From Pseudomonas graminis (GTDB lineage Bacteria > Pseudomonadota > Gammaproteobacteria > Pseudomonadales > Pseudomonadaceae): DNA of 64,000 nucleotides. The position numbers and the translations under genes were made by a program. Location of the stretch: NCBI RefSeq assembly GCF_001705435.1, contig NZ_MDEN01000060.1, positions 186,001 to 250,000 on the forward strand, given 5' to 3'. This document shows positions 15,574-24,685 of the stretch, piece by piece. Positions within the stretch are counted from its first letter, which is position 1; every line of letters begins with the position of its first letter. The notes under the pieces were generated by a model. The model was given only the letters and a program-made list of their open reading frames with translations. It searched no databases and was not told the DNA's origin.

Positions 15574-16515
15574 CTATTGATGGGCCAGCCGCGCATTTGC
15601 CAGCAGGATCTCGGCAAACTCCGATGCAGCTCCGAGTAACGGCTCACCACGGCGGGTGAGAATTCCATAATCCTGGGGCGCCAGTTTCAGCGGCGTATTC
15701 AGCACTTTCAGCAAGCCGGAATCCAGATGCGGCTGCGCCATCGAGGCGGGCAACATGGCGATCATCGGCCCTGCCTGCAGCACCTGGAGAAAGGTCTGCA
15801 TGGAGATGGTGTCGATGGTGTTCTTTGGGGTGGGGATGCCGGCTTTGGCGAAGGCCTGCTCCATCCGTGCGCGAATGGGCGTGCCCAGCGGATACAGAAT
15901 CCATGGCCAGTTTCCGAGCGCTTGCAGCGGCGTCTGCGGCAATTCGATCAGCGGGTGACGACTGTTGACGACCATGCAGAATGGCTCCGGCGCCAGCGCC
16001 TGAAAGTCATACACCTGCTGTTGGTTTTCGTTGGTGTAGCGCGCCACCGCGAGATCAAGCTTCTTGTCGTCGAGCATTTCCATTAAATGGTCGCTGGTCT
16101 GCTCAACCACCTCGATCGACAGCAGCGGCCAGCGCGCTTTCAACTGCACGATGGCTTCCGGCAGCACCACCGCGGTCGCCGCGAAGATCGCCCCCACCTT
16201 CAGGAAACCATGCCCGCCCTCGCGCAGACTGCTGATCTGATCAACGAACTTGCTCGCGTCGTTCAGGGCGATCTGCGCATAGCGCACCACGTGTTCACCG
16301 AGGGCGGTCGGCGGCATGTTCCGCGGCAGACGCTCGAACACATCAAAACCCAGCAGCCGCTCGATCTCGCGCAGCATTTTGCTCACCGCCGGTTGGCTGA
16401 GGTTCATGTGTTGCGCCGCCGCGTGCATGTTGCGAGTGCGCGCGAGGGTTTCGATGAGCACCAGATGCTTGAACTTGAGCCAGTTACAGACCGTGGAAAA
16501 TGAAATGTCCGACAT
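15574..16515 (-). CDS. LysR-family regulator of pentonate catabolism (GbpR-like)
   Basis: A 313-residue LysR protein: helix-turn-helix near residues 14-75 (KFKHLVLIETLARTRNMHAA, NLSQPAVSKMLREIERLLG) and an effector domain from about 105. It resembles the GbpR type found next to sugar-acid genes. It is divergent from xylX with 121 bases between the start codons. That gap contains the CGATAAC-N5-GTTATCG box, and a second copy follows its own stop, so it probably controls xylX-xylD, itself and the transporter. ATG 16515 has GAGG at a usable distance. Confidence 0.9.
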   Translation of the reverse strand: MSDISFSTVCNWLKFKHLVLIETLARTRNMHAAAQHMNLSQPAVSKMLREIERLLGFDVFERLPRNMPPTALGEHVVRYAQIALNDASKFVDQISSLREGGHGFLKVGAIFAATAVVLPEAIVQLKARWPLLSIEVVEQTSDHLMEMLDDKKLDLAVARYTNENQQQVYDFQALAPEPFCMVVNSRHPLIELPQTPLQALGNWPWILYPLGTPIRARMEQAFAKAGIPTPKNTIDTISMQTFLQVLQAGPMIAMLPASMAQPHLDSGLLKVLNTPLKLAPQDYGILTRRGEPLLGAASEFAEILLANARLAHQ

Positions 16516-16533
16516 GAGCGCGGCCTCAATAAG

Positions 16534-16552
16534 CGATAACCCAATGTTATCG
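16534..16552. promoter_or_regulatory. Putative LysR box between lysR and xylX
   Basis: CGATAACCCAATGTTATCG is a perfect 7-base inverted repeat with a 5-base spacer and a T-N11-A core. It lies 19 bases before the lysR ATG and 85 bases before the xylX ATG, where LysR regulators bind to control a divergent target and themselves. Confidence 0.75.
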
Positions 16553-16636
16553 ATTCTTGAGCAGATGTCATTGGAGTTTATCGACGGCGCTGATTAGGGT
16601 CGTTGATAAATCATAAAAAGCGTTGAGGACTTCACC

Positions 16637-17812
16637 ATGCCGATTCAGCTCACTCCCGAAAACACCCTCCCCGCCGACGGCCTGAATGGCACGCTGATCG
16701 GCCGCGCCTGGGTGCCCGGTAAAGTTGGCGGCCCGTCGCCCGTGGTGGTGCGCAGCGACGGGGTGTTCGATCTTTCGTCGAGCTTCGCCACGTTGAGCGA
16801 CTTGCTGGAGGTCGACTCGCCATTGGCCGCCGTTCGCGAAGCCCAGGGTACGCGCGTCGCCAGTCTCGAAGAATTGCTGGCGAATTCGACCGCAACGCCC
16901 GATCCGAACAAACCACACTTGCTGGCACCGGCGGACCTGCAAGTGATCAAGGCCGCCGGCGTCACCTTCGCGGCGAGCATGATCGAACGGGTGATCGAGG
17001 AACAAGCGGCGGGCGACCCGGCCAAGGCGGAGAGCGTGCGCGCCATCGTGCAGAACGCGATTGGCGACAACCTGCGCAACATCAAACCGGGCTCCGAACA
17101 AGCCCGCACACTCAAGGCGCTGCTGATCGAGCAAGGCATGTGGTCGCAGTACCTTGAAGTCGGCATCGGCCCGGACGCCGAGATTTTCACCAAAGCGCCG
17201 GTGCTGGCGGCAGTGGGCAGCGGCAGCCAGGTGGGCATTCATCCGAAATCCGAGTGGAATAACCCCGAGCCGGAAGTGGTGCTGGCGGTGAACAGCCGCG
17301 GGCACATCCACGGCGCGACCTTGGGTAACGACGTCAATCTGCGTGACTTCGAAGGCCGCAGCGCGCTGCTGCTGAGCAAGGCAAAGGACAATAACGCCTC
17401 GTGCTCCATCGGCCCGTTCATTCGGCTGTTCGACGAAACCTTCTCCCTGGACGACGTGCGCAACTGCGTGGTCGATCTGCAGGTAAAAGGCGATGACGGC
17501 TACGTGATGAAAGGCTCAAGCTCGATGTCGCAGATCAGCCGCGATCCGGCCGACATTGCTGGACAGGCGCTCAACGCCAACCATCAATACCCGGACGGCT
17601 TCCTGCTGTTTCTCGGTACCCTCTTCGCCCCGACCGCCGACCGTGACCATGCCGGCGGTGGTTTCACCCACAAGTTGGGCGATCAGGTCAGTATCAGCAG
17701 CAGCCTGCTCGGCGGGCTGCACAATGAGGTGACCCACAGCAGTGACGCGGCGCCGTGGAGGTTCGGCGTCGGCGCGTTGATACGCAATCTTGCCGTGCGC
17801 GGTTTGTTGTAA
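16637..17812 (+). CDS. xylX: 2-keto-3-deoxy-pentonate dehydratase (XylX-like, FAH family)
   Basis: A 391-residue fumarylacetoacetate-hydrolase-family protein close to Caulobacter XylX over its length: LLAPADLQVIKAAGVTFA, WSQYLEVGIGPDAEIFTK, NNPEPEVVL, LGNDVNLRDFEGRSALLLSK and a C-terminal WRFGVGALIRNLAVRGLL. XylX removes water from 2-keto-3-deoxy-xylonate to give alpha-ketoglutarate semialdehyde in the Weimberg pathway. The metal ligands of the family fall in the PEPE and GNDVNLRD segments. The gene is followed after 47 bases by the matching aldonate dehydratase. Whether xylonate or arabonate is the natural substrate is open. Confidence 0.88.
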   Translation: MPIQLTPENTLPADGLNGTLIGRAWVPGKVGGPSPVVVRSDGVFDLSSSFATLSDLLEVDSPLAAVREAQGTRVASLEELLANSTATPDPNKPHLLAPADLQVIKAAGVTFAASMIERVIEEQAAGDPAKAESVRAIVQNAIGDNLRNIKPGSEQARTLKALLIEQGMWSQYLEVGIGPDAEIFTKAPVLAAVGSGSQVGIHPKSEWNNPEPEVVLAVNSRGHIHGATLGNDVNLRDFEGRSALLLSKAKDNNASCSIGPFIRLFDETFSLDDVRNCVVDLQVKGDDGYVMKGSSSMSQISRDPADIAGQALNANHQYPDGFLLFLGTLFAPTADRDHAGGGFTHKLGDQVSISSSLLGGLHNEVTHSSDAAPWRFGVGALIRNLAVRGLL

Positions 17813-17859
17813 CGCTGAACACCTACGCAGCACACCTAATTCCAAGAGAGACCCGAACC

Positions 17860-19644
17860 ATGTCCGACACGCCGAAACGCCCCCTTCGCAGCCAGCAATG
17901 GTTCGATGATCCGGAACACGCTGACATGACGGCGCTGTACGTCGAGCGCTACATGAACTACGGCCTGACCCGCGAGGAGCTGCAATCGGGCCGACCGATC
18001 ATCGGCATCGCCCAGACGGGTTCTGATCTGGCGCCCTGCAACCGTCATCACCTTGAGCTCGCCCAGCGGGTCAAAGCCGGCATCCGCGATGCGGGCGGCA
18101 TTCCGATGGAGTTTCCGGTGCACCCGATGGCCGAGCAGACGCGCCGGCCGACCGCGGCCCTGGACCGAAACCTGGCGTACCTCGGGCTGGTGGAAATTCT
18201 TCACGGCTACCCGCTGGATGGTGTGGTTCTGACCACCGGTTGCGACAAAACCACGCCGGCCTGCCTGATGGCAGCGGCGACCACCGACCTGCCGGCCATC
18301 GTGTTGTCCGGCGGGCCGATGCTCGACGGTCGTCACAAGGGCGAATTGATCGGTTCCGGCACGGTGCTGTGGCACGCGCGGAATTTAATGGCGGCCGGCG
18401 AGATTAATTACGAAGGCTTCATGGAAATGACCACCGCCGCGTCGCCGTCGGTCGGCCACTGCAACACCATGGGCACGGCGCTTTCGATGAACGCGCTGGC
18501 CGAAGCACTGGGCATGTCGCTGCCCGGCTGCGCGAGCATTCCGGCGGCGTACCGCGAGCGCGGGCAGATGGCGTACATGACCGGCAAGCGCATCTGCGAT
18601 CTGGTCCGCGAAGACGTGCGCCCATCGCAGATCATGACCCGCGAAGCTTTTGAAAACGCGATCGCGGTCGCTTCGGCGTTGGGTGCTTCGAGCAACTGCC
18701 CGCCGCACCTGATCGCCATCGCCCGGCATATGGGCGTCGAGTTGAGCCTCGACGACTGGCAGCGCATCGGCGAAGACGTGCCGTTGCTGGTCAATTGCAT
18801 GCCGGCCGGGAAGTATCTGGGCGAAGGCTTCCACCGCGCAGGCGGCGTGCCGGCGGTGATGCACGAGCTACAGAAGGCCGGCAAGCTGCATGAAGACTGC
18901 GGCACGGTCTCCGGCAAAACCATCGGTGACATCGTGCGCAACGCCGTCGCCCACGACACCGACGTGATTCGTCCGTACGAAGCCCCGCTCAAACACCGCG
19001 CGGGCTTTATCGTGTTGAGCGGCAATTTTTTCGACAGCGCGATCATGAAGATGTCGGTGGTGGGCGAGGCCTTCCGTAAAACGTATCTGTCCGAGCCGGG
19101 CGCCGAGAACAGCTTCGAGGCGCGGGCCATTGTGTTCGAGGGCCCGGAGGACTACCACGCGCGGATCAACGATCCTTCGCTGGAAATCGACGAGCGCTGC
19201 ATTCTGGTGATCCGTGGCGCTGGCACGGTCGGTTATCCCGGCAGCGCCGAGGTGGTGAACATGGCGCCGCCGTCTGCGCTGATCAAACAAGGCATCGATT
19301 CGCTGCCGTGCCTGGGCGATGGCCGGCAGAGCGGCACCTCGGCCAGCCCTTCGATCCTGAATATGTCGCCAGAAGCAGCGGTGGGCGGTGGCCTGGCGCT
19401 GCTGAAAACCAACGACCGGCTGCGCGTGGATTTGAATAACCGCAGCGTCAACGTGCTGGTCAGCGACGAGGAAATGGCCGCACGCCGCGCGCTGTTCGAG
19501 CCGAAGATGCCGGCCTCGCAAACCCCGTGGCAGGAGCTGTATCGGCAGTTGGTGGGGCAATTATCCACCGGCGGATGCCTGGAGCCGGCGACGTTGCATT
19601 TGCGGGTGATTGCACGCAGCGGCGAGCCGCGGCATTCGCATTGA
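17860..19644 (+). CDS. xylD: Aldonate dehydratase (XylD/AraC-like, IlvD/Edd family)
   Basis: A 594-residue dehydratase of the IlvD/Edd family, the same length as Caulobacter D-xylonate dehydratase. Iron-sulfur cysteines are visible in TTGCDKTTPACLM, GHCNTMGTALSMN and EDCGTVSGKTIGD. It converts xylonate or L-arabonate to the 2-keto-3-deoxy acid, the substrate of the neighbouring XylX-like enzyme. ATG 17860 follows AAGAGAG; a longer upstream frame overlaps xylX and is not protein-like. The remaining Weimberg step, semialdehyde dehydrogenase, is not in the window. Confidence 0.9.
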   Translation: MSDTPKRPLRSQQWFDDPEHADMTALYVERYMNYGLTREELQSGRPIIGIAQTGSDLAPCNRHHLELAQRVKAGIRDAGGIPMEFPVHPMAEQTRRPTAALDRNLAYLGLVEILHGYPLDGVVLTTGCDKTTPACLMAAATTDLPAIVLSGGPMLDGRHKGELIGSGTVLWHARNLMAAGEINYEGFMEMTTAASPSVGHCNTMGTALSMNALAEALGMSLPGCASIPAAYRERGQMAYMTGKRICDLVREDVRPSQIMTREAFENAIAVASALGASSNCPPHLIAIARHMGVELSLDDWQRIGEDVPLLVNCMPAGKYLGEGFHRAGGVPAVMHELQKAGKLHEDCGTVSGKTIGDIVRNAVAHDTDVIRPYEAPLKHRAGFIVLSGNFFDSAIMKMSVVGEAFRKTYLSEPGAENSFEARAIVFEGPEDYHARINDPSLEIDERCILVIRGAGTVGYPGSAEVVNMAPPSALIKQGIDSLPCLGDGRQSGTSASPSILNMSPEAAVGGGLALLKTNDRLRVDLNNRSVNVLVSDEEMAARRALFEPKMPASQTPWQELYRQLVGQLSTGGCLEPATLHLRVIARSGEPRHSH

Positions 19645-19660
19645 GCAGCCGCGCGCGTCT

Positions 19661-19794
19661 TGTAGGAGCGTGGCTTGTCCCGCGATCGGCGACGAAGTCG
19701 TCGCAAAACCTGTCATCTCGGTGTGGAAGGTTTCCCGAGGTAGTCAATTTACGGCTGCTTTGCAGCCGATCGCGGGACAAGCCACGCTCCTACA
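19661..19794. repeat. REP-type inverted repeat pair (BIME), 30-base perfect arms
   Basis: TGTAGGAGCGTGGCTTGTCC and the next ten bases (19661-19690) recur as an exact reverse complement at 19765-19794. Each arm carries the GTAGGAGC...GCGAT signature of Pseudomonas REP elements. Inside are two small hairpins, GCGAC-GAAGTC-GTCGC near 19689 and CGGCTGC-TTT-GCAGCCG at 19752-19768. It separates xylD from the converging lysR gene. Confidence 0.85.
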
Positions 19795-19847
19795 GGGACA
19801 TCATTGTGCCGAGAGTTGCGCCATGGACGCAGAGGGTTGGACAGCAC

Positions 19848-20753
19848 TCACAACAACGCCGGCAACCCCTTTTCCATGCCGGCAAGGCGGTTTTTCAACA
19901 GCGAGTGCAGCTGTTGCACCGCCGGGGAAAACTGTTTGCGGTGCGGGCAGACCAGGTTGAGCGGGGTTGGCTCGCCCGGGTAATCCGGCAGCAACAGTTC
20001 CAGCCGCCCGGCGCGCACGTCCTCGCAGACATCCAGCCACGACTTGTACGCCACACCCTGCCCCGCCACCACCCAGCGTCTCACCAGATCAGCGTCATCG
20101 GTGAGCAACGGGCCTGACACCGAGAACACCCGGCCACCGAGCCGCCATTTGTCGTACACCCGCCCCGCCAGGGTGAACAGCAAGCACTCATGGCGCAGCA
20201 AGTCGTCGGAGACCACGGGTCGGCCCTTGCGCGCCAGATACTCGGGCGATGCCACCAGCACTCGGCGATTCCACGGCGCCAGCGCCAACGCGATGTAGTT
20301 AGCGTCTTCGATCACGCCGTAGCGAATCGCAACGTCCACCGGATCGCGAAACAGATCGGCCACTTGATCGGAGATAAACAGGCGCAGATTCAGCGCGGGG
20401 TGCTGACTGCGAAAATCCGTCAGCCAGGGCAGCAGCATGTTTCGCCCCAGATCCGAAGGCGCCGCCACTTGCAGCGTACCTTGCAGCTCAGCGCTTTCCC
20501 GCTGCAGCTTTTCCCGGCCATCCCGTAAGGCATCGAGCACCGTCTGGGCGGTCGGCAGGTACTGCTCGCCTTCAGCGGTGAGGCGCAGGCTGCGCGTCGA
20601 ACGGGCAAACAGGCGGATATCCAGCTCTCGTTCGAGGCGCTTGATGGCCGCGGCGACTTGCCCCGGCAACAGATCCACCTCCCGCGCAGCATTGGAAAAG
20701 CTACCCAGCGCGGCGGTGCGGACGAAGAGGGTCAGGTCGTCGATGCGGATCAT
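19848..20753 (-). CDS. LysR-family regulator
   Basis: A 301-residue LysR protein, helix-turn-helix in residues 3-60 (IDDLTLFVRTAALGSFSNAA, QVAAAIKRLERELDIRLF) and effector domain 90-290 with the RYGVIEDANYIA and GQGVAYKS elements of the CrgA/DsdC-like subgroup. ATG 20753 has GGAG six bases upstream. It is divergent from the oxidoreductase gene at 20870, with 116 bases between the starts, a common layout for LysR regulators of quinone- or alkenal-reducing enzymes. No clear binding palindrome stands out in the gap. Confidence 0.9.
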   Translation of the reverse strand: MIRIDDLTLFVRTAALGSFSNAAREVDLLPGQVAAAIKRLERELDIRLFARSTRSLRLTAEGEQYLPTAQTVLDALRDGREKLQRESAELQGTLQVAAPSDLGRNMLLPWLTDFRSQHPALNLRLFISDQVADLFRDPVDVAIRYGVIEDANYIALALAPWNRRVLVASPEYLARKGRPVVSDDLLRHECLLFTLAGRVYDKWRLGGRVFSVSGPLLTDDADLVRRWVVAGQGVAYKSWLDVCEDVRAGRLELLLPDYPGEPTPLNLVCPHRKQFSPAVQQLHSLLKNRLAGMEKGLPALL

Positions 20754-20869
20754 TTTCACTCCAGCCGTGAAAGTGTTGCCGGATTCTGCGGGTTTTTCTG
20801 CCCAACGAACAAGAACAAGATGGGTCCAACGTTTCAGCCACCTTTTGTCCACTGACTAGAGAGATCGCC

Positions 20870-21877
20870 ATGAAAGCCATCGCCTTCACCCAGCACGGTC
20901 TGCCCATTGAAGACCCCAACGCGCTGCTGGACATGGACCTGCCCAAGCCAACGCCCGGCCCTCGGGATTTGCTGGTCGAAGTCAAAGCGATTTCGGTGAA
21001 CCCGGTCGACACCAAAATCCGCGCTGGCTCTGCCGTCACCGAACCCAAAGTGGTTGGCTGGGACGCCGTCGGCGTCGTTCGCGAAACGGGAAGGGACGTC
21101 ACGCTGTTCAAAGCCGGGGACGAAGTGTTCTACGCCGGCTCCATCGCCCGTCCGGGCAGCTACAGCGAATTCCACCTCGTCGACGAGCGCATCGTCGGGC
21201 ACAAACCCAAGAGCCTCGACAACGCCCACGCCGCCGCGCTGCCGCTGACCTCGATCACCGCCTGGGAATTGCTCTTTGACCGTCTGGGCGTTAAAGAAGG
21301 CGGCGGCGAAGGTGACAGCCTGTTGATCATCGGTGCCGGTGGTGGCGTCGGGTCAATTCTGGTGCAACTGGCCCGCCAACTGACCAAACTGACCGTGATC
21401 GGTACAGCGTCCCGTCCGGAAACCCGCGAATGGGTCGAAAGCCTGGGCGCCCACCACGTCATCGATCACAGCCAGCCGCTGGTCGAGCAACTGAATCAGA
21501 TCGGCGTCGGTCAGGTGAGCCATGTCGCCAGCCTGACCCACACTGATTCGTACTTCACGCAGCTGATTGAGGCGTTGAAACCACAGGGCCAGTTGGCGCT
21601 GATCGATGACCCGAAATCCCTCGACGTCGTCCCGATGAAACGCAAGGCCCTGTCGCTGCACTGGGAACTGATGTTCACCCGCTCGCTCTACGAAACCCCG
21701 GACATGATCGCCCAGCATGAGCTGCTCAATCGCGTCGCCGACCTGATTGACCAGGGCGTGCTGAAGACCACCCTCGGTGAGCACTTCGGCGCGATCAACG
21801 CCGAAAACCTGCGCCGCGCCCACGCCGTGATCGAGAGCGGCAAGGCCAAGGGCAAGATCGTTCTCGAAGGTTTCTAA
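20870..21877 (+). CDS. Zinc-type alcohol dehydrogenase/quinone oxidoreductase family protein
   Basis: A 335-residue medium-chain dehydrogenase/reductase of the subgroup named zinc-binding alcohol dehydrogenase (TIGR02817 type): GroES-like domain (1-130, with ISVNPVDTKIRAG and GWDAVGVV) and Rossmann domain with LLIIGAGGGVGSILVQLARQ near residue 150. The structural-zinc cysteines of true alcohol dehydrogenases are absent, so it is more likely an NADPH-dependent quinone or enone reductase. AGAGAG precedes the ATG. The divergent LysR gene is its likely regulator. Confidence 0.88.
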   Translation: MKAIAFTQHGLPIEDPNALLDMDLPKPTPGPRDLLVEVKAISVNPVDTKIRAGSAVTEPKVVGWDAVGVVRETGRDVTLFKAGDEVFYAGSIARPGSYSEFHLVDERIVGHKPKSLDNAHAAALPLTSITAWELLFDRLGVKEGGGEGDSLLIIGAGGGVGSILVQLARQLTKLTVIGTASRPETREWVESLGAHHVIDHSQPLVEQLNQIGVGQVSHVASLTHTDSYFTQLIEALKPQGQLALIDDPKSLDVVPMKRKALSLHWELMFTRSLYETPDMIAQHELLNRVADLIDQGVLKTTLGEHFGAINAENLRRAHAVIESGKAKGKIVLEGF

Positions 21878-21925
21878 CCCTGTCCATTTTTTGAAGGGCC
21901 TGCTGCGGCAGGCCGGGAGCCGTTT

Positions 21926-23116
21926 GTGTCCATGAAGCAGAACATGATGTTGTCAGCGCTGGCCCTGTCAGTCGCTTTGATCAGCCAGACCGGCATCGCA
22001 GCCACGACCGCCACCGCACTACCCGCCAATGCACCGGCGGAGAAAACCATCGGTCAGCTTGAGCAGGTGTTCACCTTTCACGACGCCATGCCCACCGGCG
22101 TGACCGTGACGGAAACCGGGCGCATCTTCGTCAACTACCCGCACTGGGGCGACGACGTGCCGTTTACCGTAGGCGAAATCCGTGACGGCAAGGGCGTCGC
22201 CTACCCCGATGCAGCCATCAACAAAGAAGACCCAAAAGACCCGGCCAAAGGGCTGATCAGCGTGCAGAGCGTGGTCGCCGACGGTCAGGGCCGCGTCTGG
22301 CTGCTGGACACTGCCGCCCCGAATTTCGCCGCGCCTAAAGCCGGCGGCGCCAAGCTGGTGGCGGTTGATCTGGCCAGTAACAAGGTGGTCAAAACCCTGG
22401 TCTTCCCGGCCAACGTCATCCTGCCGAGCACCTACGTCAACGACATGCGTTTTGATTTCCGCGCTGGCAAGGAAGGCACGGTTTACGTGACAGATTCGTC
22501 GGTCTCCGGGCCCGGCGCGATCATCGTCATGGACATCGCCAGCGGCAAGGCGACCCGTCGTTTGAGCGGCGCGAAATCCACGTCGGCCGACCCTGACTTC
22601 AAGCCGGTGGTCGAAGGCCAGGCCGCCCTGGTCACCAAAGGTCCGGATGGCAAGCCGAAAACCATGGCCGTTGCGTCTGATGGCATCGCGCTGTCCCCTG
22701 ACGGCAAGACGCTGTATTTCAGCGCGCTTTCCAGCCGCCACCTGTATGCGGTGCCCACCACCATGCTGCGTGATGCCAACGTCAGCGAGGCTCAACTGAA
22801 CGGAGCGGTCAAAGACCTCGGCGAAAAAGGCGCGTCCGACGGCCTGGAAGCAGACGCCAACGGCGCGGTCTACGCCGGCGACTACGAGCACAACGGCATC
22901 CGCAAACGCCTGGCGGACGGCAGCTGGCAGACCATCGTTCACGACCCTCGCGTGCTGTGGCCGGACACGTTGTCGGTGGGGCCGGACGGGTATCTGTATT
23001 TCACCGCCAACCAGCTGCAGCGCCAGGCCGGTTTCCACGATGGCAAGGACCTGCGCGAAAAGCCCTACAGCCTGCTTCGGGTGAAGATCGACGCCGCGCC
23101 TGCGCCGACGCGCTGA
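21926..23116 (+). CDS. Secreted royal-jelly/yellow-family protein
   Basis: A 396-residue protein with a signal peptide (MKQNMMLSALALSVALISQT, cut near IAA-TT) and a six-bladed beta-propeller of the major royal jelly/yellow family: TGRIFVNYPHWGDD, DGQGRVWLLDTA, YVNDMRFDF, VYVTDSS, GIALSPDGKTLYFSALSS and PDTLSVGPDGYLYFTANQ. Bacterial members are periplasmic or secreted and of mostly unknown activity, sometimes labelled gluconolactonase-like. The start is GTG 21926 by GGGAG spacing, or ATG 21932. It follows the oxidoreductase by 48 bases and may share its transcript. Confidence 0.85.
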   Translation: MSMKQNMMLSALALSVALISQTGIAATTATALPANAPAEKTIGQLEQVFTFHDAMPTGVTVTETGRIFVNYPHWGDDVPFTVGEIRDGKGVAYPDAAINKEDPKDPAKGLISVQSVVADGQGRVWLLDTAAPNFAAPKAGGAKLVAVDLASNKVVKTLVFPANVILPSTYVNDMRFDFRAGKEGTVYVTDSSVSGPGAIIVMDIASGKATRRLSGAKSTSADPDFKPVVEGQAALVTKGPDGKPKTMAVASDGIALSPDGKTLYFSALSSRHLYAVPTTMLRDANVSEAQLNGAVKDLGEKGASDGLEADANGAVYAGDYEHNGIRKRLADGSWQTIVHDPRVLWPDTLSVGPDGYLYFTANQLQRQAGFHDGKDLREKPYSLLRVKIDAAPAPTR

Positions 23117-23153
23117 TCGTGCAGGCATAGTCAGTCGCGCGAAAGCGCAGATC

Positions 23154-23247
23154 CTGTAGGAGTGAGCTTGCTCGCGAAGACGGTATTTCAGCCGCAGAAG
23201 ATTGAGCCGATGTGCGGCCCCCTTCGCGAGCAAGCTCGACTCCCACA
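23154..23247. repeat. REP-type inverted repeat pair
   Basis: CTGTAGGAGTGAGCTTGCTC at 23154-23173 continues GCGAAG, and 23222-23247 holds the inverted partner with one substitution and one extra base. A third partial copy (TTGTGGGAGTGATGCA) starts at 23290. It fills the gap 23117-23400 before xseB, where no gene is visible. Confidence 0.8.
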
Positions 23248-23400
23248 CGTCCATCATCTGCGGCCAACATCCGCGAGGCTGATGCAATTCTTGTGGGAGT
23301 GATGCACTGCAAGCCGTCACCTGCGTATCCCTTCTCATTTGCCCCGATGCGTGCGCTCTGCTAGTGTCGCGCCGGTTTAACGTCTACCGGGATAGCCGCC

Positions 23401-23643
23401 ATGGCCCGCAAGAAAGCTGCACTGGATTTCGAACAGTCCCTCACGGATTTGCAAACGCTCGTCGAGCGTCTGGAGAACGGTGAGCTGTCGCTGGAAGACT
23501 CACTGACCGCCTTCGAACAAGGCATCCGCCTGACACGCGAGTGCCAGAGCGCACTGGCCCAGGCCGAGCAGAAGGTGCAGGTCTTGCTGGAGCGCGACGG
23601 CGAACTGGCCGAAGAGCCGTTCGACGCGGAACAGCCGGAATGA
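23401..23643 (+). CDS. xseB: Exodeoxyribonuclease VII small subunit
   Basis: The 80-residue small subunit of exonuclease VII. The family helix pattern is clear: [40 protein letters not shown]. Several copies bind the large subunit XseA, giving an enzyme that trims single-stranded DNA to acid-soluble oligonucleotides. Its TGA overlaps the ispA ATG (ATGA at 23640-23643), the usual arrangement in Pseudomonas ahead of ispA and dxs. Confidence 0.96.
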   Translation: MARKKAALDFEQSLTDLQTLVERLENGELSLEDSLTAFEQGIRLTRECQSALAQAEQKVQVLLERDGELAEEPFDAEQPE

Positions 23644-24527
23644 TCGCGGCGTATCAGGCACTCAGCCAGGCTCGCGTAAATGCGGCGCTGGAGACGCTGT
23701 TCGATGCGCCCGCTCCTGAATTGACCCGCCTTTACGCCGCCATGCGCTACAGCGTCACCAATGGCGGCAAGCGCGTGCGCCCGCTGCTGGTCTACGCCGC
23801 CTGCGAAGCCTTGGGCGGCAACGCCGAGCACGCCAACGGCGCAGCCTGCGCCGTCGAATTGATCCACGCGTATTCGCTGGTGCACGACGACCTGCCGGCC
23901 ATGGACGACGACGATTTGCGTCGCGGCCTGCCCACGACCCACAAAGCCTTCGACGAAGCCTGCGCGATTCTCGCCGGCGATGGTCTGCAGACCCTGGCTT
24001 TCAGCGTACTGAGCGATAACGCACTGACCCCACAGAACGCCGAGACCCGGCTGAAGATGGTCGCCACCCTCGCCCGTGCATCCGGCCCTGCCGGCATGGT
24101 CGGCGGACAGGCCATTGATCTCGGCTCTGTCGGACTCAAGCTCGACCAGACGGCGCTGGAATTCATGCACCGGCACAAGACCGGCGCACTGATCGAAGCC
24201 AGCGTCAGGCTCGGCGCCTTGGCCAGCGGCAACGCAACCCAGGTCCAGCTCGATTCGCTGCAGATTTACGCCCGCGCCATCGGCCTGGCCTTTCAGGTGC
24301 AGGACGACATTCTCGACGTCGAGAGCGATACCGCCACGCTGGGCAAACGCCAGGGCGCCGATATCGCCCGGGACAAGCCGACCTACCCCGCGCTGCTGGG
24401 CCTGGAAGAAGCCAAACATTACGCACTTGAGTTGCGCGACCAGGCCCTCGTGGCCCTGCGACCGTACGACGCATCGGCCGAACCCTTGCGAGCCTTGGCG
24501 CGTTATATCGTCGAACGCCGCAACTGA
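23640..24527 (+). CDS. ispA: Farnesyl diphosphate synthase (polyprenyl synthetase)
   Basis: A 295-residue trans-prenyltransferase. First aspartate-rich motif [10 protein letters not shown] (near residue 84), second motif DDILD (near 223), GGKRVRP and the KTGAL segment are all present. It condenses isopentenyl and dimethylallyl diphosphates into geranyl and farnesyl diphosphates for quinones and undecaprenyl carriers. The start is fixed by the ATGA overlap with xseB; the longer frame upstream is a shadow of xseB. dxs, the first enzyme of the precursor pathway, follows after 158 bases. Confidence 0.96.
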   Translation: MIAAYQALSQARVNAALETLFDAPAPELTRLYAAMRYSVTNGGKRVRPLLVYAACEALGGNAEHANGAACAVELIHAYSLVHDDLPAMDDDDLRRGLPTTHKAFDEACAILAGDGLQTLAFSVLSDNALTPQNAETRLKMVATLARASGPAGMVGGQAIDLGSVGLKLDQTALEFMHRHKTGALIEASVRLGALASGNATQVQLDSLQIYARAIGLAFQVQDDILDVESDTATLGKRQGADIARDKPTYPALLGLEEAKHYALELRDQALVALRPYDASAEPLRALARYIVERRN

Positions 24528-24685
24528 GCGCAGGTCATAAAACTTACCGGGTGTCGGCAGCCTTGCTGCCGCTGCCTGATTTCGCCGGCAATCGTTGCCC
24601 CTGAACATCCCGTTGCTGCACATCGTGCGCAGCCGGCAATGCATCAGGTAAACTGCCGCCTCTTTTACTTATAACGATTCGCCTG

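Noticed and set aside
22019-23338. Minus-strand open frame of 439 codons
   Set aside because: It runs opposite the royal-jelly-family gene, which has a signal peptide and propeller motifs; the antisense product is low-complexity His/Arg-rich.
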